Source of the DNA: Amycolatopsis circi
GTDB lineage: Bacteria; Actinomycetota; Actinomycetes; Mycobacteriales; Pseudonocardiaceae
Assembly: GCF_003385235.1 (NCBI RefSeq)
Contig: NZ_PQIA01000011.1
Span: 1-64,000 of the forward strand
Reading direction: 5' to 3'
Length of the DNA stretch: 64,000 nucleotides
The notes beneath the pieces were generated by a model that saw nothing but the letters and a program-made list of their open reading frames with translations, was not told where the DNA came from and searched no databases. Shown here one piece after another: positions 42,526 through 51,614 of this stretch. The translations under genes and the position numbers were made by a program. The stretch's first letter is position 1. Every line of letters begins with the position of its first letter.

Positions 42526-44829
42526 TCAGGACTCCCGGCGCAGCATCCGGCTGACGCCCGCCGCGACTGTGGTCGCGAGGATCCAGCCGGACGCGGTGAA
42601 CCCGGCTGCCACCCAGTTGTCCGCGCCGTGCATGTACCAGCGTGACTTGTTGCCGAAGTCGACGATCGGCACCAGCAGGTCGGCGGTGTAGATGACCGGA
42701 TTCCACTGCAGCCCGGAGTCTTGCTGGTTGACGAGGCAACGCGGCCCGCTGGTCATGTAGCGGCCGGTGTGGTCGTTGACGCAGTCGTCCTTGCCGAGGC
42801 CGAACCAGAGGCTGCCCAGCACCAGCAGCGTGAGCAGCCAGCCGAGCGCACGTACCGGACGGAAGCCGTAGCCGACCATCGACCGCTGCAGCCAGCTCCA
42901 CAGCCGGACGCCGGGACCGAAGAACTTGAAGCCCTTGGCGAGTGCTTCGTAGCGGAACTGCTGCTTTCGCAGCGCGACCGTCGAGGCGTGCTCTTCGTTT
43001 CCAGCTGCGCGCAGGGTCGCGGCTAGCTGGTCGTACGGTCCTGGGCGGTAGCCGCGCATTGCCTTGCGGAGCAGGTCGATCCGGTGGTCCAGCGCGTTGT
43101 CGTCGTCGAGCGCGATGCCGTGTTTCAGTGCGTCGTAACGGAAATCCTCGAGTTCGAGTCCGTCGGTGGCTTTCCAGATCTCCTCGTTGTCGGCCAGCGC
43201 ACCGCAATGCGCCCGGCGCAGCCGCACCGACCCCGTCGGCGGCTCGGCGGGAGACAGCACGAACTCGTCCGCGGTGACGTCACTGGCGTCGAGCGCGATG
43301 TCATGCGGCGCAAGCGATCCCAGCTTCGCGCCGTTCATGTCGAGCCGCCTGGCGATCTGCGCCCCGTCGAGGTTCACGCCGCCCTCGGCCAGGAACGGCC
43401 GGTCCTTGTCCTCGGTCAGGACGACGTCGCGCCCGATCCGCGCGGTGCGGATGTCGACGGAGAAACTGCTCGATTTCCGTTGCCCTGGCTCGGTGAGCAA
43501 CGTGCCGAACATGTTCACGCTGCCGCCGATTTCCGCTCCCTGCAGCCGCAGCGTGCCCTGCAGGGTGGCGTCCGTCAGCTGGAAATTCCCGGAGATCTTG
43601 GCTCTGCGCGCGGAAAATACGTCTCGTCCCGGGTGGAGGAACATCGAGTTCCAGGCAAGGAAGTTGCCACCGACCGTGACGTCCGCGAGCCGGAGCTGCC
43701 CGATCGGCACCCGGAGGTTGGTCGCCTCGATGTCGCCGCCGATCGTGGACCCGTCGAGGTGCAGGGCGCGGTCGTAATACGGGGTCGCCCGTCCGCGGAC
43801 CATGGTGATTTCCGCGCCCGCGAGCCTTAACGACCCGCCGATGCGCGCGTTGACCATGCGCAGCGTCCCGAAGGCCCGGAGCCCGTCGGACAACTCGAGA
43901 TTGCCGTCCACCTTCAGCCGATCCGCGATCAACGCCGGTCGCGGATCGAGGTACGGATCCCCGGATTTCCAAGCGTCCACGACGATCGGCCCACGCTGGT
44001 CGACTTGAAGGCGAGCCTCGCGCATGACGATGTCACTGTCCACAGTGGCGCTGGGGAGATAGAGGACTCCCTTGGCGGAGAACCGTTTCCGCTCACTGGC
44101 CGGTCCGTAGTTGTCGACCTCGCACAGCAGACTGCCGCCGATGTGCAACCCGTTGCCGTTGAACGCGAAGCCGTCCGGGTTGTCGAACGTAGCCCCGGAA
44201 AAGTTGACGTTACCGCCGGTGCGCATGCCCGGCAGTCGCACTTCGCCCTTAGCGACCATCCGATACGCCAGCAGGGCACCGGTAATCACCAGCCGGTCGC
44301 CCTGAATCGCCTTCCCGTGCGGATGGCTGATCGTGGTCCTGGTGAGCACGACCGACCCGTCGATCACCGCGTCGGTGAGGTTGACGGCGGCGTTGGGCAT
44401 CCCGCGCTCGCGATCGTCCCCGCGCTGCACGGTCGTGGTCTCAAGCTCGAATTGATCCGGCGCGACCTCGACGACGCTGCGAATCAATCGCACGTCATTC
44501 CGGCTGCGCAAATTACGGGCGCGGAGACCGGGAAGCCAGCATTTCCGGAAAACGAGCCCGAGAAGGGTCGCCTCGCGAACGTCCGGCGGATGCTCGAACC
44601 GGCAGCGTTCGAATTGAAAGAGAAAATTGAGATCGGCGGCGCGCAGGTCGAGCGTGCCGGTGATGTAAGCGTCCTCGACCTGGACGATCGGCGCGTTCGT
44701 GGCCTGCCGTCTCCAGCGGAGGATGCCGCTGGTGCCAGGTTTCAGCAGGTCCGCGGCCTTCACCTCGTACCGCTTGTCGGGAACCCCGGCAAACGGATCA
44801 AGCGGCGGCAAGGTCGTATCGGTCGGCAC
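42526..44829 (-). CDS. Beta-solenoid membrane protein ('membrane-associated oxidoreductase' family)
   Basis: A 767-residue protein. Residues about 45-540 form a long series of short beta repeats of the form GG(S/N)(L/V)xLxGAxI, for example ARIGGSLRLAGAEI, TVGGNFLAW, EIGGSVNMFGTLL, GAQIARRLDMNGAKL. They probably fold as a right-handed beta-helix like pentapeptide or bactofilin proteins. A helical segment (about 560-650) and two membrane helices follow (ALGWLLTLLVLGSLWFGLG; the last ~25 residues before RRES). The loop between them has two Cys and IYTADLLVPIVDFGNKSRW. Streptomyces homologues carry the oxidoreductase label, but I see no cofactor motif supporting it. Confidence 0.78.
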   Translation of the reverse strand: MPTDTTLPPLDPFAGVPDKRYEVKAADLLKPGTSGILRWRRQATNAPIVQVEDAYITGTLDLRAADLNFLFQFERCRFEHPPDVREATLLGLVFRKCWLPGLRARNLRSRNDVRLIRSVVEVAPDQFELETTTVQRGDDRERGMPNAAVNLTDAVIDGSVVLTRTTISHPHGKAIQGDRLVITGALLAYRMVAKGEVRLPGMRTGGNVNFSGATFDNPDGFAFNGNGLHIGGSLLCEVDNYGPASERKRFSAKGVLYLPSATVDSDIVMREARLQVDQRGPIVVDAWKSGDPYLDPRPALIADRLKVDGNLELSDGLRAFGTLRMVNARIGGSLRLAGAEITMVRGRATPYYDRALHLDGSTIGGDIEATNLRVPIGQLRLADVTVGGNFLAWNSMFLHPGRDVFSARRAKISGNFQLTDATLQGTLRLQGAEIGGSVNMFGTLLTEPGQRKSSSFSVDIRTARIGRDVVLTEDKDRPFLAEGGVNLDGAQIARRLDMNGAKLGSLAPHDIALDASDVTADEFVLSPAEPPTGSVRLRRAHCGALADNEEIWKATDGLELEDFRYDALKHGIALDDDNALDHRIDLLRKAMRGYRPGPYDQLAATLRAAGNEEHASTVALRKQQFRYEALAKGFKFFGPGVRLWSWLQRSMVGYGFRPVRALGWLLTLLVLGSLWFGLGKDDCVNDHTGRYMTSGPRCLVNQQDSGLQWNPVIYTADLLVPIVDFGNKSRWYMHGADNWVAAGFTASGWILATTVAAGVSRMLRRES

Positions 44830-45111
44830 GAGCCCCTTCTCCCCACGATCGTCGGCCTTCAGGGAATCGGATCAACGGCGGATGGGCAAGGGGCTGGGCG
44901 GAGTAGTGCTGCGTGACCCTTTGGTTTGGTCACCTTGCGCATGTGGATGACTACTTGATTGATCCACTCGGCTCCCCGGCTAGCGCCGGACGATCTTGCC
45001 CGAACGTCCCTCGTGGGCGGTTCGTGCCTGCTAAGGTCACTTTCCGGAGCTGATCAAGAACAGAGGGTAGGCCGCACCCAGGAAGCCGCGGCCCGTGCGG
45101 GGAGGCACGAG

Positions 45112-45627
45112 ATGCCAGAAGGAACGAACAGCGGACTGCAGGGCGTCCAGAACCAGATCACCTCGACGGCCTCGACCGCGCCGCCGCCCGGATCCGGGTT
45201 GATCCCGGGGGCCAACGCGGCCGCGCCGCCTCCACCACCACCTCCACCGCCGAATTTCGGAGCCCTTGGGTCTGGTCAGGCGAAGGCGGACTTCGCGGCG
45301 GCCGCGTCCAACGGCGGCTGGGAATTCAACCCGGAGGCGATGGACAAGGTGATCCAGCAGCTCGAGGACAGCTTGGACAACGAGTACGCGAGGGCCCGGA
45401 CCATCGCGGTCCAGTTCGCGCAGCTCGGCCAGCCGGGTTCGGACACCGTCACGACGGAATACTCGAAGGCAGCGGACCGCGCGACCACCGCGTACAACGA
45501 ATTTCTCCGCGGAACGGTCGATTACCTGGATTCTTATGTCCAAACCCTGAAAGATATCCGAACCGCGTATGTGAAACAGGACCATGCCGCGATCGACGCG
45601 CTGCGCGGAACCCGAAAGGTCGACTGA
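45112..45627 (+). CDS. WXG100/ESX-type secreted-protein candidate with polyproline tract
   Basis: A 171-residue protein. A disordered N-terminus holds a run of nine prolines (about residues 40-48). A helical C-terminal half (about 70-165) has the size of an ESX helix-turn-helix unit, and the end carries YVKQD, matching the YxxxD/E type VII secretion signal. GGGGAGG precedes the ATG. It is first in a four-gene run with a DUF3558 lipoprotein, a PPE-like protein and EspG, which supports a type VII role. The exact family is not certain. Confidence 0.72.
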   Translation: MPEGTNSGLQGVQNQITSTASTAPPPGSGLIPGANAAAPPPPPPPPPNFGALGSGQAKADFAAAASNGGWEFNPEAMDKVIQQLEDSLDNEYARARTIAVQFAQLGQPGSDTVTTEYSKAADRATTAYNEFLRGTVDYLDSYVQTLKDIRTAYVKQDHAAIDALRGTRKVD

Positions 45628-46233
45628 ATGCGAATTCGTAGCGTCTGCCAACTCGTACTCGCCGGCGCGGGTGCGCTGCTGCTGACGGCTTGCGGAGGAG
45701 GCTCGACCGGAGGGCAGCCGACATCAGCGCCGGCCAATTCGCAGCCGTCGGAAGCCATGCTCGCGCCGAAGGTCGCGGTGCCGTTGACCAACACCGCTCA
45801 GTACGAGGCCGATCCTTGCTCCGCACTCCCGACGTCCGAGGTGGAAAAGGCAGGTGGCAAGGTCAAAAGCAGCTCTGTCGCTCAATCGATCGTCGGCAAA
45901 TCCTGTCAGTGGACGTTCGACGGGAGCGGCGGCAACGTCAGCGCTGGCTTCTTCTCGGGCAACAAGCGGGGCCTCAACAGCCTCTACTTGGAGAACCAAG
46001 CAGGCAGGCTGACCACTTTCAAGCCACACGCGCCGGTACTGGGTTATCCGTCGGTCGTCTACAGCAAAGGCGACGAGGGAACCGGATCGTGCGCGCTGGC
46101 GGTGGGGGTGCGCGACGACCTCACCTACACCGTCAACACCCAGCTGCGGTCGGGAAATCCCGCCGTCGCCGACCCCTGCGGGATGGCGGAGAAGCTGGCT
46201 GCCGCCGAGATCACTCGCCTGAAGGCAGGGTGA
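45628..46233 (+). CDS. DUF3558-family lipoprotein
   Basis: A 201-residue exported lipoprotein. The signal peptide MRIRSVCQLVLAGAGALLLT ends in the lipobox LTAC (Cys about 22). The mature part matches DUF3558: DPCSALPTSEVEKAGGK, CQWTF, and a late Cys pair (CALAVG, DPCGMAEKLA). DUF3558 lipoproteins of Pseudonocardiaceae often sit with ESX substrates. It begins directly after the upstream stop codon with no gap, so translational coupling is likely. Confidence 0.87.
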   Translation: MRIRSVCQLVLAGAGALLLTACGGGSTGGQPTSAPANSQPSEAMLAPKVAVPLTNTAQYEADPCSALPTSEVEKAGGKVKSSSVAQSIVGKSCQWTFDGSGGNVSAGFFSGNKRGLNSLYLENQAGRLTTFKPHAPVLGYPSVVYSKGDEGTGSCALAVGVRDDLTYTVNTQLRSGNPAVADPCGMAEKLAAAEITRLKAG

Positions 46234-46234
46234 C

Positions 46235-47464
46235 ATGGCGATCACCGGTCATGACATCTACAACCAGATCCACAGCCCGGGCGACACGACCGGCCTGGAC
46301 GCGATGGGCGGCGGGTGCGGCGACCTCAAATCCATCCACAACGAGGTAGCCACCAAGCTCACCGAAAGCCAGGCTGCGCTCAATTCGTTCTGGAAAGGGC
46401 AGGCCGCGGAAACCGGCAAGGCCGGGCTTGCCCCGCTGATCGCTACTTCCCACCTAGCCGCGGAAAAGATGGACTCGATGCAGAAGTCCATCGCGGAGCA
46501 GTCAGCAGCGTTCAACTATGTGAAGAACACTGTCGTTCCAGTCGCGGCTAGCAGGCCGGACGATCAGAAGCTCTCGGACTACGTTTCGCTCGGAGCGAGC
46601 GACGATGAAATCGCCGCCGCGGAGTTCGACGACAAGACCAAAAAGAATGTCGAGGCTTACAGCCAGTACCAACTGAGCACTGATCCTCGAACCCAGACCA
46701 TGCCCATGGACTATCCGGCCGCGCACGACCCGGATGTGTCCTCGGGTGGCATCACCCCTGATCAGCCGGTGCCCGGTACCACCGGCGGACGGGTTGGCTC
46801 GGGTACTGGACACCACTCGTCCGGCGGCGGTTCCTCGCACAACTACGGCGGCGGGCCGTCGCATAACTACAGCAGTGGGCCCAGCACGTACTCCGCTCCT
46901 CCCGGGGCGGCTGGCATGCCGGTGCCTCCGCCACCCGGGCATGGTGGGCCGGTGGCTCCGCCCGTGTCGCCGCCGAATGACAGCACTCGGGCGGCTTGGG
47001 CTGATCCCACTCCGCCTTCGCCGCCGCAGACTTGGCAGCCTCCGTCCTCTCTGCCGGGCGGCGGGAACACCGGCAACGGCGGGATGAACGGTGCGTTCGG
47101 GCCGGTCGGCGGGCTCGGTGGTTTCGGGCCTACCAGCGGTGGTGTCGGCGGGTTCGGCCCGGGCGGGTCTGGTTCCGGGGGCGCAGGCAGCCCAGGTGGT
47201 GCCGGACCCCGGGGCGTCGGTGGTGGTACCGGTGCGGGGGCGCTCGGCGAGGGTGCGGCTCGGCCTGGCATGGGTGGCGGGGCTGGTGCGGCCGGAGCGA
47301 AGGGTCAGCCTGGAATGGGCGGCATGGGTGGCGGCGGCAAGGGCGGGAAAGGCCCCGAGGACGAGGAGCACCAGCGCAAGATCCTGCTGGCCGAAGAGGA
47401 CCCGGATTCGATTTTCGGGGGTTATGACGGCAATCGGCCTACGCCGCCGGTTATTGGGGCTTAG
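46235..47464 (+). CDS. PPE/WXG-like protein with Gly/Pro-rich C-terminus
   Basis: A 409-residue protein. The N-terminal ~165 residues are helical, with FWKGQAAE as the WxG-type turn (residue ~50) in the position used by WXG100/PPE proteins. From about residue 170 it is Gly/Pro/Ser-rich (GGSGSGGAGSPGGAGPRGVG) and probably disordered. An acidic end, EDEEHQRKILLAEEDPDSIF, closes it. The start is one base after the lipoprotein stop. With EspG directly downstream it is the likely EspG client and a type VII secreted or surface protein. Confidence 0.82.
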   Translation: MAITGHDIYNQIHSPGDTTGLDAMGGGCGDLKSIHNEVATKLTESQAALNSFWKGQAAETGKAGLAPLIATSHLAAEKMDSMQKSIAEQSAAFNYVKNTVVPVAASRPDDQKLSDYVSLGASDDEIAAAEFDDKTKKNVEAYSQYQLSTDPRTQTMPMDYPAAHDPDVSSGGITPDQPVPGTTGGRVGSGTGHHSSGGGSSHNYGGGPSHNYSSGPSTYSAPPGAAGMPVPPPPGHGGPVAPPVSPPNDSTRAAWADPTPPSPPQTWQPPSSLPGGGNTGNGGMNGAFGPVGGLGGFGPTSGGVGGFGPGGSGSGGAGSPGGAGPRGVGGGTGAGALGEGAARPGMGGGAGAAGAKGQPGMGGMGGGGKGGKGPEDEEHQRKILLAEEDPDSIFGGYDGNRPTPPVIGA

Positions 47465-47478
47465 GGGGAGGGAAATCG

Positions 47479-48219
47479 GTGCTGCGCAAGCCCGTTGAGC
47501 TGAGCCTCCAGACTTTCGAGGTACTGCTGGAGCGGCTGAATCTCGGCGACATCCACCCGACGCTGGTCCGCGGCGCGCTGTGGTACTCGCCGGACGAGCG
47601 GAGGCAGTTGGCTGCCGACACCGATCGCGAGTTGCACAATGTCGGTCTGATGCAGCGTGGTCGTCTCGATGACGAGTTCGTCGAGACAATGCATCTGCTG
47701 CAGCGGCCCGGTATCGAGTACTACTCGTGGGTCAAATCGGAGCGCGGCGAGCGGACCGTGCGCGCGGCGGCGAGCGGCCGGGACGCGGCGACTGTTGTTG
47801 CGGTGAACCAGAAGTTGTACCTCGCGCCGTGTTCGGCGGATACGTTGGTTCGGGAGTTCCTCGCGTTGTTGCCGGAGGCTCCTGCCGCTCGCGTGCTCTC
47901 GCTCAATTGTTCTGACGCGGACCTGGATTTTGTTAAGAGCGGGCAGAACACTGGGCGGACTAGTCCGAGTATTCGGGACGCCAAGCAGGTCCTGCAGTGG
48001 CTTGATAAGCCGCATACGTATTTCGGGCGGCTGTATGTCGCGGTCCGGGACAGTCGCGGGAAGCGGCGGCGCAACGAGAATCCGCCGGGGTGGGCGGACA
48101 TGGAGGAAGGGCGGATCCTGTTCGGGGTGGACAAGTCCGGGTGGGTGAGTCTGGCTGGGGCTGGGCCGCAGGAGATGGCGAAGAAGTTGCAGCAGTTGGA
48201 GAATGAGCTGCGAAAGTGA
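47479..48219 (+). CDS. EspG-family ESX secretion chaperone
   Basis: A 246-residue cytosolic protein with the EspG pattern: ELSLQTFEVLLERLNLGDIH at the N-terminus, a central region with YYSWVKSERGERTVRAAASG, and C-terminal YVAVRDSRGKRRR, then GWADMEEGRILFG. EspG proteins bind the helical tip of PE/PPE substrates and keep them soluble for ESX export. The start is GTG with GGGGGAGGG upstream. No EccC ATPase or other ESX core gene is in the window, so the machinery must be elsewhere. Confidence 0.88.
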   Translation: MLRKPVELSLQTFEVLLERLNLGDIHPTLVRGALWYSPDERRQLAADTDRELHNVGLMQRGRLDDEFVETMHLLQRPGIEYYSWVKSERGERTVRAAASGRDAATVVAVNQKLYLAPCSADTLVREFLALLPEAPAARVLSLNCSDADLDFVKSGQNTGRTSPSIRDAKQVLQWLDKPHTYFGRLYVAVRDSRGKRRRNENPPGWADMEEGRILFGVDKSGWVSLAGAGPQEMAKKLQQLENELRK

Positions 48220-48221
48220 AA

Positions 48222-48250
48222 AGGCCGCCCGGAGAATCTCCGGGCGGCCT
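48222..48250. terminator. Bidirectional terminator between espG and ABC ATPase genes
   Basis: AGGCCGCCCGGAGA (48222-48235) and its exact complement (48237-48250) around a single A; in practice a 12-13 bp stem with a small loop. It sits between two convergent stop codons, 3 bases after the espG gene and 8 before the ABC gene end. Confidence 0.8.
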
Positions 48251-48258
48251 CAAACAAC

Positions 48259-49032
48259 TCAAGCGTTCGGGTTCAACACCCGGGCCAAGAACGCCTTGGT
48301 CCGTTCATGTTTCGGATCACCGATAACCTCGTCCGGAGCACCGGATTCCACCACCACGCCACCGTCCATGAAGAAGACCTTGTCGGCCACCTCGCGGGCG
48401 AACTGCATTTCGTGGGTTACCACGACCATTGTCATGCCGTCCTTGGCCAGTTGGCGCATGACGCCTAGGACGTCGCCCACCAACTCCGGGTCCAAAGCGG
48501 ACGTCGGCTCGTCGAAGAGCATCAGCTTCGGTTGCATGGCCAGCGCTCGCGCGATGGCGACGCGCTGTTGCTGGCCACCGGAAAGCTGGCCGGGGTAGGC
48601 ACCCGCCTTGTCGGCGAGGCCTACTCGGTCCAGCAGTTCCAGCGCGCGTTCCCGGACCTGCGACTTCGGCTCCCGGCGGACCTGAACCGGGGCCTCCATG
48701 ACGTTTTCCAGCGCAGTCATGTGCGGGAACAGGTTGAACCGCTGGAACACCATGCCGATGTCCTTGCGCTGAGCCGCGATTTCCTTGTCTCGCAGCTCAT
48801 GCAGCCTGCCGCCGCGTTCGCGGTAGCCGACCAGCACGCCGTCGACATACAGCCGGCCCGCGTCGATTTTCTCCAGGTGGTTGATGCAGCGCAGCAGAGT
48901 GGACTTGCCGGAACCGGACGGGCCGATCAGGCAGAGCACCTCTCGGTCGTGCACCTCCAGGTCGATGCCCTTCAGCACCTCCAGGGAGCCGAAGCTCTTG
49001 CACACCTTTTGCGCGGAAACAACGGGAGTCAC
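48259..49032 (-). CDS. Polar amino-acid ABC transporter, ATP-binding protein
   Basis: A 257-residue GlnQ/HisP-type ATPase. Walker A is [11 protein letters not shown] (about residue 38), the Q-loop is near [17 protein letters not shown], the signature is [15 protein letters not shown], and Walker B is [16 protein letters not shown] followed by the H-loop VVVTHEM. It powers import with the permease and binding protein upstream. The GTG start overlaps the permease stop as GTGA. Substrate class (glutamine, glutamate, cystine or similar) comes from family only. Confidence 0.93.
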   Translation of the reverse strand: MTPVVSAQKVCKSFGSLEVLKGIDLEVHDREVLCLIGPSGSGKSTLLRCINHLEKIDAGRLYVDGVLVGYRERGGRLHELRDKEIAAQRKDIGMVFQRFNLFPHMTALENVMEAPVQVRREPKSQVRERALELLDRVGLADKAGAYPGQLSGGQQQRVAIARALAMQPKLMLFDEPTSALDPELVGDVLGVMRQLAKDGMTMVVVTHEMQFAREVADKVFFMDGGVVVESGAPDEVIGDPKHERTKAFLARVLNPNA

Positions 49033-49973
49033 CTCTGCGTACCTCCGCGACCGAAGCGGTAGCCCAGCATTCGCGCTCCCCACTTGTTCTTCTGCGCGGT
49101 CGCCCGCGAAGTGCCTCGGGCGAAATACCGCTCAATATAGAACTGCACGACCGTCAGCACCGACGTCATGAACAGATACCACGTCGCCGCGACGATCAGC
49201 AGCGGAACTGTCTTGTAGTTCTGCGAATAAATCGTCTGTGCCGACACGAACAGCTCGAAGTATCCGATCACGACCACCAGCGACGTGGTTTTCAACATCG
49301 AGATGGTCTCATTGCCGGTGGGCGGGATGATCACTCGCATCGCCTGCGGCAGGATGATCCGGCGCAAGGTCTTGCCCCGGCTCATGCCCAGCGCGGCCGA
49401 CGCCTCCAGTTGCCCGCTGTCCACGGACTGGATGCCGCCGCGGACGATTTCCGCCATGTACGCCGCCTCGTTCAGGCCGAGGCCCAGCAACGAGGCGACG
49501 AACTGGTTGATCAGCGTGTTCGTGTCCCAGCTGATGAAGGTCGGCCCGAACGGAATGCCGATTCCGATCTTCGAATACGCCAGCGCCAGGAAGTTCCAGA
49601 TCACCAGCTGAGTGATCAGCGGCGTGCCGCGGAACAGCCAGATGTACACCGACGCCGCGCCCGACATCAGCAGGTTCGGCGACAGCCGCATCACCGCGAG
49701 CAGCACGCCGCCGAAAATACCGATGATCATCGAGATCACCGTGAGCAGCAACGTGTTCCGCAGGCCGTTGAGAATCCGGTTGTCGAAGAGGTACTCGCCG
49801 ACGACCGGCCACTGCAACGCGGAATTCGTGACCACGCTGCGGATCACGATGAACGCGACGAACACGATGATTACGCCGGCGATCCAGCGTCCGTAATGCC
49901 GGACCGGGACCGCCTTGATCGGGGTGGTGTCGACCTCCTGCCAGGATTCGGCGGGGCCAGGGGGAGTGGACAC
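49029..49973 (-). CDS. Polar amino-acid ABC transporter, permease
   Basis: A 314-residue HisM/GlnP-type permease with a cytoplasmic N-terminus of about 28 residues and five to six transmembrane helices. The EAA coupling loop is seen in [20 protein letters not shown] (about residues 200-220). [15 protein letters not shown] is the characteristic family block. A GTG start lies 24 bases after the binding-protein gene. One permease is present, so it probably works as a homodimer. Confidence 0.92.
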   Translation of the reverse strand: MSTPPGPAESWQEVDTTPIKAVPVRHYGRWIAGVIIVFVAFIVIRSVVTNSALQWPVVGEYLFDNRILNGLRNTLLLTVISMIIGIFGGVLLAVMRLSPNLLMSGAASVYIWLFRGTPLITQLVIWNFLALAYSKIGIGIPFGPTFISWDTNTLINQFVASLLGLGLNEAAYMAEIVRGGIQSVDSGQLEASAALGMSRGKTLRRIILPQAMRVIIPPTGNETISMLKTTSLVVVIGYFELFVSAQTIYSQNYKTVPLLIVAATWYLFMTSVLTVVQFYIERYFARGTSRATAQKNKWGARMLGYRFGRGGTQR

Positions 49974-49996
49974 GAGTAACTAAGTCCTCAGTTTCG

Positions 49997-50911
49997 TCAG
50001 GAAGCGGACGGGTTGATCTCCGACTTGGTGATGGCACCAGAACCCGACAAGCCCCACTTGTCGAGGATCTTCTTGTAGATTCCGCTGTCGATGAGCTTCT
50101 GGACGGCGCCCTGCACCGCCTTGCCGAAGTCGCCGCTGCCCTTAGGCAGCACGATCCCGTACGGCGCGGTGTCGTACGGCGCGCCCGAGGATTCCAGCTG
50201 GCCGCCGGTCTGCTTCACCGCGTAGTCGATCACCGGCGAGTCGGCCAGTTCGGCCTGCACGCGCTTTGCGGTCAGCGCCAGGTTCACGTCGGTCTGCGCC
50301 TGGAACTGGGTGATGTTGATGGCCTGCTTGCCCGCCTTGGTGCACGCGGTGTTGCGCTTGCCGAGGTCGTCGACCTGCGTGGTGCCCTTCTGCACGGCCA
50401 CGTTCTTGCCGCACAGGTCGTCCACCGACAGTTTGTCCGGGTTGCCCTTGAGCACCGCGAGCGAGGTGCCCGCGCTGTAGTACGAGATCATGTCGACGGT
50501 CTGCATCCGCTCGGCGTTGATCGTGAACGACGAGATGCCCATTTCGTACTTCTTCGCCGAAATACCGGGAATGATGCCGTCGAACGCCGAGTTCTGGAAC
50601 TCCGTCTGCACGCCCAGCACCTGGCCGACCGCGGTGGCGATGTCGACGTCGAAGCCGGTTGCCTTGCCGTTGTCGACGAATTCGTTCGGCGGGTAGGTCT
50701 GGTCCTGCCCGATCACGATCTTGCCGTCCGCTTTGACGTCGGCGGGCACGAGCGCGGCCAGCGCCGCGTCCTTCTGCGCGGTCGGCGCACTCTCGGCGCC
50801 GCCGGGTGCCTGGCTGGCACCCGAATCGCCGCCGGAACCGTTGCCACCCGCGCCGCACGCCATCGTCATGCCGACGAGCGCGAAGGCTGGGAGAAGGGCG
50901 AGCGCCTTCAT
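49997..50911 (-). CDS. Polar amino-acid ABC transporter, substrate-binding lipoprotein
   Basis: A 304-residue family 3 binding protein. A signal peptide ends at Cys about 19 (GMTMACG, an acceptable lipobox). The mature protein shows QDQTYPPNEFVDNGKATGFD, then VDIATAVGQVLGV, and ISYYSAGTSLAVLKGN, typical of cystine/glutamine/histidine-binding proteins. The ATG at 50911 has GAGGAC upstream. First gene of the operon. Confidence 0.92.
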   Translation of the reverse strand: MKALALLPAFALVGMTMACGAGGNGSGGDSGASQAPGGAESAPTAQKDAALAALVPADVKADGKIVIGQDQTYPPNEFVDNGKATGFDVDIATAVGQVLGVQTEFQNSAFDGIIPGISAKKYEMGISSFTINAERMQTVDMISYYSAGTSLAVLKGNPDKLSVDDLCGKNVAVQKGTTQVDDLGKRNTACTKAGKQAINITQFQAQTDVNLALTAKRVQAELADSPVIDYAVKQTGGQLESSGAPYDTAPYGIVLPKGSGDFGKAVQGAVQKLIDSGIYKKILDKWGLSGSGAITKSEINPSAS

Positions 50912-51077
50912 TTGTTGTCCTCGGGCCACTTCGTCACTCCTCGTAGTTCTCAAGGGCTGAGAGCTGGCATATTGCCACTCGGAAGCGGGTATGCACAGCA
51001 CTGCTGCGTCACGGGGAAGTTTCGCACAAGACTTGCCGAAAGACGGGTGTCACGGCCGCCCGGCGCGGTAAGTCGGG

Positions 51078-51560
51078 ATGTCCTCCATGAACAGCAACTC
51101 CGGTCCCCGGCTGCCTCCGGCCGGACGACGTGCGCGAACGGCGAAAGGCCGCCGCGCGGCCAGACCCGGCGCGCAGTTCGACGGATACCTCGCCCCGGAG
51201 CGGCCGCATGCTGGCGCGTACGACGAGATGTTCGCGCCCGACGGCACGGCCCGCGGCCCTCACCGGGCGCTGTACAGCTCGATCGCGGCCCTCGACGACA
51301 GCGATCTCACCAACCGCTCTCAGCCGCTCGACCTCGTGCCCCGCGTCATCCAGGCGACCGAATGGTCCCGCCTCGAACGCGGCGTGACACAGCGTGTCCG
51401 GGTGCTGGAGGGATTTCGCGCACGTCACGCTGGTGATGCAGCGGGCGATTGGCATTTCGGCGCGCTACTGCTCGGGGTACCTGCATACCAAGCCGGGGGC
51501 CAAGCTCGGCGAGAAGGTGGCGGGCGAAAGCCACGCCGGGGTCGGAGGGGGATCTTCACC
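51078..51560 (+). pseudogene. Deletion-fusion remnant: ATP-grasp N-terminus joined to transglutaminase-like fragment
   Basis: The first part (from ATG 51078) reads as a circularly permuted type 2 ATP-grasp protein: YLAPERPHAGAYDEMFAPDG, then HRALYSSIAALDDSDL and PLDLVPRVIQATEWSRLERG, ending VTQRVRVLE. At about 51400 the homology switches frame to a transglutaminase-like core: RDFAHVTLVMQRAIGISARY, then CSGYLHTKPGAK and VAGESHAGV, where the usual HAWV is HAGV. These proteins are normally encoded in one operon with an alpha-E gene between them. A deletion that removed the middle and fused the ends explains this. No intact product is expected. Confidence 0.82.
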
Positions 51561-51614
51561 GGAGTCAGTAAGTCCACTTTGGATGTTTCGGTGGAACTGA
51601 CCAGAATCGCTTAC

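Noticed and set aside
42146-42691. Several Arg/Pro-rich open frames inside the nested palindrome
   Set aside because: They follow the GC-rich inverted repeats, appear on both strands alike and show no protein family.
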